From Acidobacteriota bacterium (GTDB lineage: Bacteria; Acidobacteriota; Terriglobia; Terriglobales; Acidobacteriaceae): a stretch of 64,000 nucleotides of DNA. Below are positions 18,420 through 26,454 of the stretch, piece by piece (within the stretch, counting starts at the first letter, position 1; each line of letters begins with the position of its first letter). Made by a program: the position numbers and the translations under genes. The stretch lies in NCBI GenBank assembly GCA_021792135.1, contig JAJYVF010000001.1, forward strand, positions 186,001-250,000. The letters run 5' to 3'. The notes beneath the pieces are model-generated. The model was given only the letters and a program-made list of their open reading frames with translations, was not told the origin of the DNA and did no database searches.

Positions 18420-18788
18420 TTATCGCCGGGCCGCCGTTTCCTGCACTTCCGGCCGGAGGTAGACAAGTCTCAGGATCTCGGAATGGAACCGTCCCGCAAT
18501 GGCCCGGAGAGCAGGCTCGATCTCCTCCTCGGTCTCATCGCCGGGGACGAAGGCTTTCAGGTAAACGCCGTCCAGCAGCGGAGCGCTGGCATCCATCGAT
18601 TCAAAGCGTCTCTTTTCCTGCCGGAACAGAGTCAGTGCCAGATCGGCCGCGCGATGAAAGGCGGCCCGATCCAGAATCGGCCCCGCTGCCAGAGCATCGT
18701 TCAGCGCCCATACCAGGGTGGCCAACGAAACGGCGTGCGTCGAGAGGTCGTCGGGATGCATTTGCGCGAGCGTGCAGAGGTCTTCCAT
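18420..18788 (-). CDS. Hypothetical protein, 122 aa
   Basis: Soluble, mostly helical protein: MEDLCTLAQMHPDDLSTHA, then LVWALNDALAAGPILDRAAFHRAADLALTLFR and a C-terminal acidic stretch (GDETEEEIEPAL). The start at 18788 is supported by AGGAAAGAG upstream; a longer frame to 18995 adds a segment of unlikely composition. No family recognised. Its neighbours give no functional hint. Confidence 0.55.
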   Translation of the reverse strand: MEDLCTLAQMHPDDLSTHAVSLATLVWALNDALAAGPILDRAAFHRAADLALTLFRQEKRRFESMDASAPLLDGVYLKAFVPGDETEEEIEPALRAIAGRFHSEILRLVYLRPEVQETAARR

Positions 18789-19211
18789 ATGCTCTTTCCT
18801 GCCTGTTTCCCTGCCCCGCAACTGCCTGGGACAATGCAGGGATGATGACAGAAGACCGCCCGCCCCGATGTGAGATGCATCACGGTGGCTATTACCCAGG
18901 AATCGCCGGGCCGCTGCCGGGTCGGCCGAAGTCACGCGCACTGGCTGAGCCGTCGCCGGATTACCACGGTAATCCGCGCAGCCAGCCCCGTTCACGCCTC
19001 AGCGAGTCCGGATCGGAGTTCGCCCATCGGGGGCGGAGGGGACACACAGATGGCGCCGCAGGGCGGCTATCTCCATACCCGGCGGCGCCTGCGCTGTTGA
19101 CCGCGGTGGCTTCGAACCCCTGCCGGTTGAGGATGACCGCCAGGGTGTCGGCAATCGTAGTTTCGTTGCCGGCCCTCCCCGCCCGAGCCGGGAAGGTCTA
19201 GCATTAGGGTT
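18789..19211. other. Intergenic region with a decayed receiver-domain fragment
   Basis: 423 bp without an intact gene. The only recognisable content is a short response-regulator remnant (19081-19167, listed separately). Open frames on either strand here have improbable composition. Confidence 0.5.
19081..19167 (-). pseudogene. Relic of a response-regulator receiver domain
   Basis: On the minus strand the 29 codons read NETTIADTLAVILNRQGFEA then TAVNSAGAA. This matches the first acidic strand end and helix 1 of many receiver domains (DDE-x-IADTLA-x-IL-x-GF-x-A). The preceding hydrophobic strand and the phospho-acceptor Asp region are missing, and the frame downstream loses all similarity. 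It is therefore a fragment left from a deleted regulator gene, unless the similarity is chance. No start codon or ribosome-binding site is present. Confidence 0.45.
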
Positions 19212-19481
19212 GTGGCGCGGAACCTCTACATCCTGGCGGGCGTGCTGCTGCTCTTTGCCGTAATCTCCTTCATCATGGCCTTCACGGCAGGGCGGATGCA
19301 GCCGGCGCTTCCGGCCAACGGCACCCTGTGGAAGACCACGGCCCTGTTCCTCACAGTCGGCGGACTGCTGGTGGCGCTGGGGGGAGTCATGACCGCCCTT
19401 TTCGAGCAGGTCGACCGCCGCACCGAGGAGCGCAGGCTCCGCCACCGGGGCGGACGGGGGAGCAGCCTGCGCAACCGGTAG
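19212..19481 (+). CDS. Small two-helix membrane protein
   Basis: 89 residues with two membrane segments: YILAGVLLLFAVISFIMAF (about 6-24) and LFLTVGGLLVALGGVMTALF (about 46-65), a short linker, and a basic tail (RRTEERRLRHRGGRG) predicted to stay in the cytoplasm. Start is GTG at 19212. No family recognised; function unknown. It lies 44 bp before queD and could share its transcript. Confidence 0.62.
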   Translation: MARNLYILAGVLLLFAVISFIMAFTAGRMQPALPANGTLWKTTALFLTVGGLLVALGGVMTALFEQVDRRTEERRLRHRGGRGSSLRNR

Positions 19482-19524
19482 AATCAAATCAGGCCGAAAT
19501 TCACGTCAGGGTCTTCACCACTCT

Positions 19525-19902
19525 ATGTTCGAAGTCACCGTCGAGCGCGGGTTTTCCTCCGGACACTATCTCCGCAATTACAAGGGGAAGTGCGAGAACC
19601 CGCATGGTCATAACTACAAGGTCCTGATCACCCTCTGCGGTGAAACCCTGGATCAGGCCGGTCTGCTCCTCGACTTCCGCGACCTCAAGCAGGTGATGCG
19701 TCCGCTCATCGACCGCATCGATCACCAGATGCTCAACGACCTGGAGCCGTTCACCCGGATCAACCCCTCGGCCGAAAACCTCGCCAAATTCTTCTATGAC
19801 GAGACCAATCGCCAGCTCCGCGAGATGACCGCCGGACGCGTCCGGGTCAAGGACTGCACCATCTACGAAACCGACACCACGACCGCGACTTACTACGAGT
19901 AA
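19525..19902 (+). CDS. queD: 6-carboxytetrahydropterin synthase
   Basis: 125-residue QueD, which converts dihydroneopterin triphosphate to 6-carboxy-tetrahydropterin in the preQ0/queuosine pathway. Zinc ligands of the family are visible: His in FSSGHYL and the pair in PHGHNY, with the CENPHGHNY motif carrying the catalytic Cys. DHQMLND and the C-terminal TIYETDTTTATYYE are typical. It is followed by queE with six bases between stop and start, so the two form a queuosine operon. queC and queF are not in the window. Confidence 0.94.
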   Translation: MFEVTVERGFSSGHYLRNYKGKCENPHGHNYKVLITLCGETLDQAGLLLDFRDLKQVMRPLIDRIDHQMLNDLEPFTRINPSAENLAKFFYDETNRQLREMTAGRVRVKDCTIYETDTTTATYYE

Positions 19903-19908
19903 CCGCCT

Positions 19909-20589
19909 TTGTACCTGATCGAGATCTACAAATCCATTCAGGGCGAATCCAGCTTCGCCGGCGTGCCCTGTATATTCGTTCGTCTGGCGGGATGCAATCT
20001 CCGCTGCTCCTGGTGCGATTCGGAATACACCTTCACCGGCGGCTACAAGCTCACTGAAGACGAGGTCGTCGCCGCGGTGGAGAAACTTGCCCCCGTGAAG
20101 CTGGTCGAATTCACCGGCGGCGAACCGCTGCTGCAGGAGCGCGAGCTGATCCCCCTCATGCATCGCCTGCTCGCTTCCGGCTATGAGCTGATGATCGAGA
20201 CCAGCGGCGAACGGCCCCTGGACCGCGTCCCACGCGAGGTTCACAAGATCGTCGACGTCAAGTGCCCGGCTTCCGGCGAAGCGGGCAGCTTTCGCCTCTC
20301 CAGTCTCGACTGCCTCACCCTGCGCGACGAGGTGAAGTTCGTCATCGCCAGCCGCGCCGACTACGAGTTTGCGCGAGGCTTCATGCGGGAGCACGCTCTC
20401 GCCTCACGCGCCGGCGCCATCCTGCTCTCGCCCGCCTTCTCCAAAACACCCTCACCCGAGCGGAGCACCGGCAACTGCGCCCTCGATCCGCGCGATCTGG
20501 TCGAGTGGATGCTCGCCGACGGCCTGCCCGCCCGGCTGAGCCTGCAGATTCACAAGTACGTCTGGGAGCCGATGAAGAAGGGTGTCTGA
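19909..20589 (+). CDS. queE: 7-carboxy-7-deazaguanine synthase
   Basis: 226-residue radical SAM enzyme that turns 6-carboxy-tetrahydropterin into 7-carboxy-7-deazaguanine, the step after QueD. The QueE-type cluster motif CNLRCSWC is present (about residues 24-31), preceded by the signature IYKSIQGESSFAGVP and followed by EFTGGEPLLQ. Start is TTG at 19909, six bases after the queD stop; homology starts immediately, leaving little room for another start. Length is normal. Confidence 0.94.
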   Translation: MYLIEIYKSIQGESSFAGVPCIFVRLAGCNLRCSWCDSEYTFTGGYKLTEDEVVAAVEKLAPVKLVEFTGGEPLLQERELIPLMHRLLASGYELMIETSGERPLDRVPREVHKIVDVKCPASGEAGSFRLSSLDCLTLRDEVKFVIASRADYEFARGFMREHALASRAGAILLSPAFSKTPSPERSTGNCALDPRDLVEWMLADGLPARLSLQIHKYVWEPMKKGV

Positions 20590-20600
20590 CCCCGGGCCTC

Positions 20601-21284
20601 TCAGTGCCTTTGCGCGTTCAGATACTCGTCGAAGGGAATCTCGAAATAGAACAGCTCGTTCCCGTCGGCATTGCGCAGTTCGCGCAGCGTGAGCTTTGCC
20701 CCGTGCAGCGGATCGTTGCCCAGCCCCTGCATGTCGTAAAAGAGAAAACCCGCGCGCGTGGTGTGCGGCTCGACCGCCAGGGCCGCGTACTCGAAGCGGT
20801 CGAAGTCCTGCTCAACCTTCTTGTCGGAGGCCCCGTGCTTCGGATGGATATGAATCGGACCGATGGGAATCCCGCCCAGCCCCCCGGCGTCCGGCGGTTT
20901 CAGGCGGCGTTCCACGTCCTCCGGCTCCGCCGCCAGAATCCTGTCTCCCGCCGCACTGATGAAATAAATGCGCGCATCGCGCAGCGAGATCGGCCGGTCG
21001 CCATTGTTGGTCACGACGATGCGGATCGGCATGAAATCGTATTTCAGGTAATTCACCTGAAACATCCTGCATTTCTTCTCCGTATCGCAGGGCTCCGCCG
21101 CGATGGCCACCTGCTCCTTTGCATGCACATCGACGGCGGGATAACTGGTAGCCGCTTTCTCGGGCGCGCTATCGGTGGCGTGCAGTGCCGGGGCGATCAG
21201 CAGAGCAGCGAGCGCCCCCAGCAGCAGACCGAAGCCTCGTCTCAGCAGGTTGTGCGGGCGCGAGCGCATCGACACCATTATCAT
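20601..21284 (-). CDS. Exported hypothetical protein
   Basis: About 227 residues with an N-terminal basic segment and hydrophobic signal sequence (FGLLLGALAALLIAPALHA), so probably periplasmic or outer-membrane. The mature part is beta-rich: QVNYLKYDFMPIRIVVTNNGDRPISLRDARIYFIS looks like an immunoglobulin-like strand pair of the sort found in DUF-type envelope proteins. Several ATGs lie close together (21284, 21278, 21269); the last gives a more usual signal peptide. It is convergent with queE and divergent from waaA. Function not known. Confidence 0.65.
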   Translation of the reverse strand: MIMVSMRSRPHNLLRRGFGLLLGALAALLIAPALHATDSAPEKAATSYPAVDVHAKEQVAIAAEPCDTEKKCRMFQVNYLKYDFMPIRIVVTNNGDRPISLRDARIYFISAAGDRILAAEPEDVERRLKPPDAGGLGGIPIGPIHIHPKHGASDKKVEQDFDRFEYAALAVEPHTTRAGFLFYDMQGLGNDPLHGAKLTLRELRNADGNELFYFEIPFDEYLNAQRH

Positions 21285-21323
21285 CTGGGCTTATGACCGC
21301 GCGAAGGCGAGATTGGTAAGCGC

Positions 21324-22613
21324 ATGCTGGTGATCTACAGCTTCGCCCTGCTTCTGGTTCTGCTGCTGGGCAGCCCCTGGTGGCTGCTCCGCATGGCTGC
21401 CAGCGGCAAATATCGCGAAGGCCTGCGGGAGCGGCTGGGCATCATCCCTTCCCGAATCCGGTCCCGCCTGACGGGACAGCCCATTCTCTGGATTCATGCC
21501 GTTTCGGTGGGCGAGGTCCTGGCTGCCGGCCGCCTGATCCAGGAACTGACCCGGCGGCTCTCCGCCAGCGGCTCGGATTCGGCAGCTCTGCCGATGCGCG
21601 TGGTGATCTCCACCACGACCCGAACCGGCCAGACCCTGGCGCGCCAGCGATACGGCCCGGATCGCGTCTTCTATTTCCCTCTGGACTTCGCCTTTGCCGT
21701 CCGTGCCTGGATGCGCGCACTGCGCCCGCGCATGGTCGTGCTGGTCGAGACGGAGTTCTGGCCCCGCATGCTGGTGGAGTGCCGCCGCGCAGCCATCCCC
21801 GTTGCCGTCGTCAACGCGCGCATCTCCGACCGCTCCTGGCCTCGCTACCGCCGGCTGGCCCGGCTCTGGAGGTACCTGCTGGGCGGGTTCGCCGCCGTCC
21901 TCGCCCAGACTGAGCTCGACGCCCAGCGCCTGCAGGCCCTCGGCGCGGCCAATGTGCGCGTCGCCGGCAACCTGAAATACGATGTGCGCGCCGCCACTCC
22001 GGCTCCGGTGACTCTGGCTCTGCGCCAGTATCTGCCGCCCGGCTCTCCCGTGCTGGTCTGTGGATCGACCCTCAGCGGGGAAGAGGACCTGCTGCTTGAG
22101 GCCCTGCCGCCGGATGTCGTCACCATCCTCGCCCCTCGTCACCCCGAGCGCTTCGAAGAGGTTGCCAAGCTGCTGCGCCGCCGCGACGCCCGCTTTGTGC
22201 GCCGCTCCGAGTGGCTCAGCGCCCCCTCGGCAATCGAGCCCGGGACCCTGTTTCTCCTCGACTCCATCGGCGAACTGGCCTCCGTCTACTCCCTCGCGCA
22301 GGCCGCGTTCGTTGGCGGAAGCCTGGTGTCCGCCGGCGGTCACAACCCGCTGGAAGCCGCGCAGTTTGCCGTCCCCGTCATCATGGGTCCGAGCTACAAG
22401 AACTTCCGCGGCATTGTCGACAGGCTGCGGCAGCACGATGCCATCCGCATCGTCGATCCTCCGCAACTCCGGGCCGCACTCTGCGCCGCTCTCGCCGGCA
22501 GTTCTGAAATGCAGGCCATGGGATGCCGCGCCCACCAGGTCTTCGAGAGCGAAGCGGGCGCAACCGGGCGAGCCGTCGAGGCGCTGCTCGCCATCCTGGG
22601 GGAGCCGGCGTGA
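21324..22613 (+). CDS. waaA: 3-deoxy-D-manno-octulosonic acid (Kdo) transferase
   Basis: 429-residue GT30 enzyme that adds Kdo to lipid A precursor at the cytoplasmic face of the inner membrane. N-terminal membrane anchor (about 2-22), then IWIHAVSVGEVLAAGRLI, VISTTTRTGQ, and VLVETEFWPRMLVEC with the family's acidic active-site region. C-terminal SLVSAGGHNPLEAAQFAVP and MGPSYKNF are typical of KdtA/WaaA. It starts a packed operon with lpxK, a heptosyltransferase, an ICMT-like gene and a DUF3108 gene; its TGA overlaps the GTG of lpxK. Confidence 0.95.
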   Translation: MLVIYSFALLLVLLLGSPWWLLRMAASGKYREGLRERLGIIPSRIRSRLTGQPILWIHAVSVGEVLAAGRLIQELTRRLSASGSDSAALPMRVVISTTTRTGQTLARQRYGPDRVFYFPLDFAFAVRAWMRALRPRMVVLVETEFWPRMLVECRRAAIPVAVVNARISDRSWPRYRRLARLWRYLLGGFAAVLAQTELDAQRLQALGAANVRVAGNLKYDVRAATPAPVTLALRQYLPPGSPVLVCGSTLSGEEDLLLEALPPDVVTILAPRHPERFEEVAKLLRRRDARFVRRSEWLSAPSAIEPGTLFLLDSIGELASVYSLAQAAFVGGSLVSAGGHNPLEAAQFAVPVIMGPSYKNFRGIVDRLRQHDAIRIVDPPQLRAALCAALAGSSEMQAMGCRAHQVFESEAGATGRAVEALLAILGEPA

Positions 22614-23596
22614 ACGCCGCCCTGCTTCCCTTTGTCCCGCTCTACGCCGCCGGAGCCGGTCTGAAGAATCTCGCCTGGAATCGTGGCTGGCTGCACCCGC
22701 AGCGCCTGCGGCATCCGGTGGTCAGCATCGGCAACCTCTCTGTCGGGGGAGCGGGCAAGACTCCCCTGGTCATCCGCCTCGCCCAGCTACTCGCCGAGCG
22801 CGGGGTCGCCGTCGACGTTCTCTCCCGCGGCTACGGCCGGCAGTCCTCGCATCCGGAGCGCGTCAACCCGGAGGGCTCCGCGCAGCAGTTCGGCGATGAG
22901 CCGCTGCTGATCGCCCAGGCCGCGGGCGTCCCGGTCTTCGTCGGCGCAAACCGCCATGCAGCCGGAGTGCTGGCCGAGGCGCAGCAGAGCGCTCCGCTTC
23001 TGCACCTCCTCGACGATGGCTTTCAGCACCGTCAGCTTGCCCGCGACGCGGATATCGTCGTCCTCCATCGCAGCGACTTCGACAGCTGCCTCCTTCCCGC
23101 GGGGCGCCTGCGTGAGCCGCTTTCGTCGCTCCGCCGCGCGCAGTTCATCGCCCTGCGCCGGGAAGACCGCGATCTGGAGCCGGAATTGCGCCGCCGCGGT
23201 CACCCCCAGCCCATCTGGTGGATGGAACGGCGGCTCGAGGTTTCCGGTCCTGACCGGATCGTCGCCTTCTGCGCCATCGCCCGCCCTGACGAATTCCAGG
23301 CGGCCCTGCGATCTCAGGGATCGGCCGTCGCCGTCCTGCGTGCCTGGCGCGATCACCACCCCTATACAAACCCCGACCTGGCCGAGCTGATCGAGCTCCG
23401 CCGCCAGCATGAAGCCGATGCCTTTGTGACCACCGAGAAGGACCTGGTGCGCCTCTCGCCCGAACAGCGCCGCACGCTCGAAACCGCCGCCCCACTCCAC
23501 GCCGCCCGTCTGGTGGTGCGCATCGAGGGCGAATCCGCCCTTGTGGATGGCCTCCTGGCCCTGCTCTCCAGCCCTGGCTCGTCCGCGATGCCATGA
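22610..23596 (+). CDS. lpxK: Tetraacyldisaccharide 4'-kinase
   Basis: 328-residue lipid A kinase; phosphorylates the 4' position of the tetraacyldisaccharide lipid A precursor. The P-loop SVGGAGKTP lies near residues 42-50, preceded by HPVVSIGNL. RGYGR, LLDDGFQHRQLARDADIVVL and FVTTEKDLVRL are family hallmarks. GTG at 22610 is chosen because it overlaps the waaA stop (GTGA), has GGGGGAG upstream, and places the membrane-associated N-terminus correctly. Part of the LPS operon. Confidence 0.94.
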   Translation: MNAALLPFVPLYAAGAGLKNLAWNRGWLHPQRLRHPVVSIGNLSVGGAGKTPLVIRLAQLLAERGVAVDVLSRGYGRQSSHPERVNPEGSAQQFGDEPLLIAQAAGVPVFVGANRHAAGVLAEAQQSAPLLHLLDDGFQHRQLARDADIVVLHRSDFDSCLLPAGRLREPLSSLRRAQFIALRREDRDLEPELRRRGHPQPIWWMERRLEVSGPDRIVAFCAIARPDEFQAALRSQGSAVAVLRAWRDHHPYTNPDLAELIELRRQHEADAFVTTEKDLVRLSPEQRRTLETAAPLHAARLVVRIEGESALVDGLLALLSSPGSSAMP

Positions 23597-23608
23597 GAAA
23601 ATAGGAGA

Positions 23609-24679
23609 TTGTCTGCACATTCAAAGAATCTGCGTCTGCTCGTGGTGCGTCTGGGCGCGATGGGCGACATCCTCCATTCCCTGCCCGCGGTGACCGCTCT
23701 GCGCCAGGCCCATCCGGAGTGGTTCATCGGCTGGGCCATCGAGCCGCAGTGGCGCGGTCTCTTCTCTGCCGGCGAACCCGGATCCGGTGCCCCCGGTGAA
23801 AGTTCCACGCACACTCCGCGGATGCCCCTCGTGGACCGGCTGCACATCGTTGCCGCAAAAAAATGGGCCAGATCCCCGCTCAGCCCGGTCACTCTGGCCG
23901 AAATCCGCCGCGTCCGCCGCGAGCTGCGCGCCATGCAGTACGATGTCGCCGTCGACATGCAGGGCGCCGTGCGCTCGGCCATGATCGCCCGCTGGGCAGG
24001 CACGCGAAAGATCATCGGTGAAGCCCAGCCCCGCGAATGGGCCGCGAAGTGGCTCTTCGGTCAGCGCGTCCCCACCCGCGGCGTGCACGTCATTGAACAA
24101 TCGATGGAGGTGGCCAACGCCATTGCTGGAGATACCCTGCCTGTGACCCAGCCCCTGCTTCCCTGCGAGCCCCGTGCCGATGCTCAGGCGGCCGAGCTGC
24201 CGCAGCCCTTCGTCCTCATCAGCCCCGGCGCCGGATGGGGCGCAAAGCGCTGGCCCCCGGCGCGCTACGGCGCCGTGGCGCGCCAGCTGACGGCCGCCGG
24301 CTACAGTGTCGTCGTCAACAGCGGTCCCGCGGAGGAGTCCCTCGCCGAGGAGATCGTCGAATCCAGCCAGGGCGCGGCCCGCAACCTGCCGCTCGACATC
24401 CCCGGCCTGATCGCCGTGACCCGGCGCGCCTCGCTGGCTATCGCCGGCGACACCGGTCCGCTGCACCTGGCCTGCGCCCTGGGCAGGCCCGTCGTCGGCA
24501 TCTACGGCCCCACCGATCCCGCCCGCAACGGCCCCTTCGGCTGCGCCAGCCGCGTACTGCGTCATCCCGAAAGCGTGCGCGACCACACCCGCCACAGCGA
24601 GCCCGAAGCGGGTCTGCTGACCATCACCCCCGAAGCCGTGACCGCAGCCGCGCTCGAGCTCCTGGAGGAGGCGCGCTGA
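23609..24679 (+). CDS. Heptosyltransferase-like GT9 (LPS core)
   Basis: 356-residue glycosyltransferase family 9 protein, which transfers heptose to Kdo or the growing core. The N-terminus LRLLVVRLGAMGDILHSLPA is characteristic of WaaC/WaaF, with VDMQGAVRSAMIARWAG in the middle and, in the nucleotide-sugar site, ISPGAGWGAKRWPP and AGDTGPLHLACALGRPVVGIYGPTDP. The position next to waaA favours a WaaC-like role, but WaaC and WaaF cannot be separated from sequence alone. Start is a TTG at 23609 with AGGAG only one base upstream; a downstream GTG (23642) is possible. Ends in a one-base overlap with the next gene. Confidence 0.9.
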   Translation: MSAHSKNLRLLVVRLGAMGDILHSLPAVTALRQAHPEWFIGWAIEPQWRGLFSAGEPGSGAPGESSTHTPRMPLVDRLHIVAAKKWARSPLSPVTLAEIRRVRRELRAMQYDVAVDMQGAVRSAMIARWAGTRKIIGEAQPREWAAKWLFGQRVPTRGVHVIEQSMEVANAIAGDTLPVTQPLLPCEPRADAQAAELPQPFVLISPGAGWGAKRWPPARYGAVARQLTAAGYSVVVNSGPAEESLAEEIVESSQGAARNLPLDIPGLIAVTRRASLAIAGDTGPLHLACALGRPVVGIYGPTDPARNGPFGCASRVLRHPESVRDHTRHSEPEAGLLTITPEAVTAAALELLEEAR

Positions 24680-25233
24680 TGGCCTCCGGCTGGAACCGCA
24701 TCGCCCGCCGCATCCGCGTTCCGCTGGGCTTCGCCTTCGCGGCATTTTTCCTCTGGCTCGCCCGGCCCACGCCGGTGTTTCTCGCCGTCAGCCTGGTCCT
24801 CGTGGTTCCCGGCATCCTCCTGCGCGCCTGCGCCTCCGGCTACGTGAAGAAGAACGCCGAGCTGACCGTCACTGGCCCCTATGCCCACACCCGGAATCCG
24901 CTCTACCTCGGCTCCATGCTCATCGCCTTCGGCTTCGCGCTCGCCGCGCGCAGTCTCTGGGCCGCCCTTGTCCTCGCCGTCCTCTTCGCCGCGATCTATA
25001 TCCCGGTCATCCGCTCGGAAGAGGAGTATCTGCGCTCCGTTTTCAGCGGATTTCCCGAATACGCCGCCGCTGTCCCCCGTCTCCTGCCCCGAATCGTTGC
25101 CGCCCCGACGACCGGTTCCGCGCCGGGACGATTTTCCGCGGCGCTCTACCGCAAACATCGCGAATACAACGCCCTCCTGGGAGCCGCGAGCATGTATGCT
25201 GCTCTCATCCTGAAGCAGGTCTTTTTCAAATAA
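24679..25233 (+). CDS. Isoprenylcysteine carboxyl methyltransferase-like membrane protein
   Basis: 184-residue integral membrane protein of the ICMT/PEMT-like methyltransferase group. Four or so hydrophobic segments, with the family signature GPYAHTRNPLYLGSMLIAFGF (about 75-95) and the later SEEEYLRSVFSGFPEYAAAV, where the ERxL-F-like acidic/aromatic block contacts S-adenosylmethionine. Bacterial members methylate unknown lipids or small molecules. The ATG overlaps the heptosyltransferase stop (TGATG), so it belongs to the LPS operon and may act on an envelope lipid; this is inference. Confidence 0.82.
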   Translation: MASGWNRIARRIRVPLGFAFAAFFLWLARPTPVFLAVSLVLVVPGILLRACASGYVKKNAELTVTGPYAHTRNPLYLGSMLIAFGFALAARSLWAALVLAVLFAAIYIPVIRSEEEYLRSVFSGFPEYAAAVPRLLPRIVAAPTTGSAPGRFSAALYRKHREYNALLGAASMYAALILKQVFFK

Positions 25234-25244
25234 AAGGGACCCGA

Positions 25245-26060
25245 TTGAGCAGTTACCGCAGCGTTTTCCTTTGCGCTTCTCAGGTCGCGAAGCTCCTCTT
25301 ATGTGCCGGGCTCGCCTGTGCCGCCAGCCCCGCCCCGGGCCAGGCCGCGCGGCCTGCGCAGAACGTGCCCCTCATCCCTCCGGGGCCCGGCTACAGTTTC
25401 CCCGCGCGCCAGACGCTGACCTACGCCGTGGACTGGCGCGTCTTCCCCGCGGGCACCACCGTCATGCACCTGCAGCAGGATGGCAACGAGGAGCGCGTCT
25501 CCGCCACCGGCGACACCCTGGGGGCCATCAATCTCATTTACCGCGTCAGCGACCGCTTCCAGTCGTCCTTCAACCGCACCACAGGCTGTTCATCCGGCTT
25601 CTCCAAGCAGCTCCAGGAAGGCCGCCGCCAGGTCAGCACCGATCTCCGCTTCGACTACGCCCATGGCAAGGCCGTCTTCAACGAAAAAAACCTGGTGAAG
25701 AGAACCAGCAAGCACCAGGAAGCCCCCATCGGCCCCTGCGTCACCGATCTCCTCTCCGCCATTTTCTATCCGGCATCGCAGCCCCTCGTCCTCGGCCAGA
25801 GCTTCCAGGTCCCCCTCGCCGATGCCATGCACACGGTCGTCGTCACCATGAAGGTGGAGGCCCGCGAGGCTGTAAAGACCCCCCTCGGCACCTATCAGAC
25901 GATCCGTGTCCAGCCCACCGCCGCTGCCGGCGTGGTCAAGGCCCGGGGCAATATCTGGATCTGGTATAGCGACGACGAACGCCACATCCCGGTGCAGATG
26001 CGCGCGCGGCTCTTCTGGGGAACCATCACCTTCCGGCTCACCGCGCTCGACCAGAAATAA
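25245..26060 (+). CDS. DUF3108 domain-containing exported protein
   Basis: 271-residue protein with a signal peptide (about 1-28, LLLCAGLACAASPAPGQA). The mature part fits DUF3108: LTYAVDWRVFPAGTTVMHLQQ, then YRVSDRFQSSFN, CVTDLLSAIFYPA and the C-terminal IWIWYSDDERHIPVQMRARLFWGTI. The family is an exported beta-barrel-like lipid-binding fold of unknown function, often encoded beside envelope-lipid genes. It lies 11 bp after the ICMT-like gene at the end of the LPS operon. TTG start at 25245. Confidence 0.85.
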   Translation: MSSYRSVFLCASQVAKLLLCAGLACAASPAPGQAARPAQNVPLIPPGPGYSFPARQTLTYAVDWRVFPAGTTVMHLQQDGNEERVSATGDTLGAINLIYRVSDRFQSSFNRTTGCSSGFSKQLQEGRRQVSTDLRFDYAHGKAVFNEKNLVKRTSKHQEAPIGPCVTDLLSAIFYPASQPLVLGQSFQVPLADAMHTVVVTMKVEAREAVKTPLGTYQTIRVQPTAAAGVVKARGNIWIWYSDDERHIPVQMRARLFWGTITFRLTALDQK

Positions 26061-26086
26061 ACCTCCGATAAACTTCCGACTCCCTC

Positions 26087-26380
26087 TCAGTGGATTCGGA
26101 AGCGCTCCCGCATCAGCCGCTGCAGCCGCGGTCTGTAAATCAGATCGAAGGCCAGCTCCTTGCCGGGAAACATGGCCAGCGCGGCGCGGCGCGTGTCCGC
26201 GACCATCTCCGAGGCCTCATCGATCGTCAGCGTCAGGTCCTGGCCGATCACCGACATCACCATGCTCACCATGATCTGGAGACGCCGCAGCCTGCGCCGC
26301 TCATCCTGCAGTTCTTCCGGGGACTGACGGATCGGCTCCGGCTGGGATCCGAAGTCGGAATACTCGGGTTGTAACCCCAT
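26087..26380 (-). CDS. Conserved hypothetical protein, 97 aa
   Basis: Small helical protein: MGLQPEYSDFGSQPEPIRQS, a charged helix (EELQDERRRLRRLQIMVSMVM), then QDLTLTIDEASEMVADTRRAALAMFPGKELAFDLIYRPRLQRLM. The C-terminal block looks highly constrained, suggesting a genuine conserved family, though I cannot name it. GGAGG lies about eight bases before the ATG. It is convergent with the DUF3108 gene and lies 74 bp downstream of the uncharacterised 251-aa gene. Confidence 0.7.
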   Translation of the reverse strand: MGLQPEYSDFGSQPEPIRQSPEELQDERRRLRRLQIMVSMVMSVIGQDLTLTIDEASEMVADTRRAALAMFPGKELAFDLIYRPRLQRLMRERFRIH

Positions 26381-26454
26381 TCAGGTGGTCCTCCGTTGCG
26401 AGGATCGTATACCTACTAAGACTCCGGGAGACAGGCAAAAGATGCGCGGGGGGT

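Noticed and set aside
18236-19201. Plus-strand frame across 18236-19201
   Set aside because: Overlaps the 122-aa gene and the receiver relic; composition rich in Arg/Pro/Ser, no ribosome-binding site.
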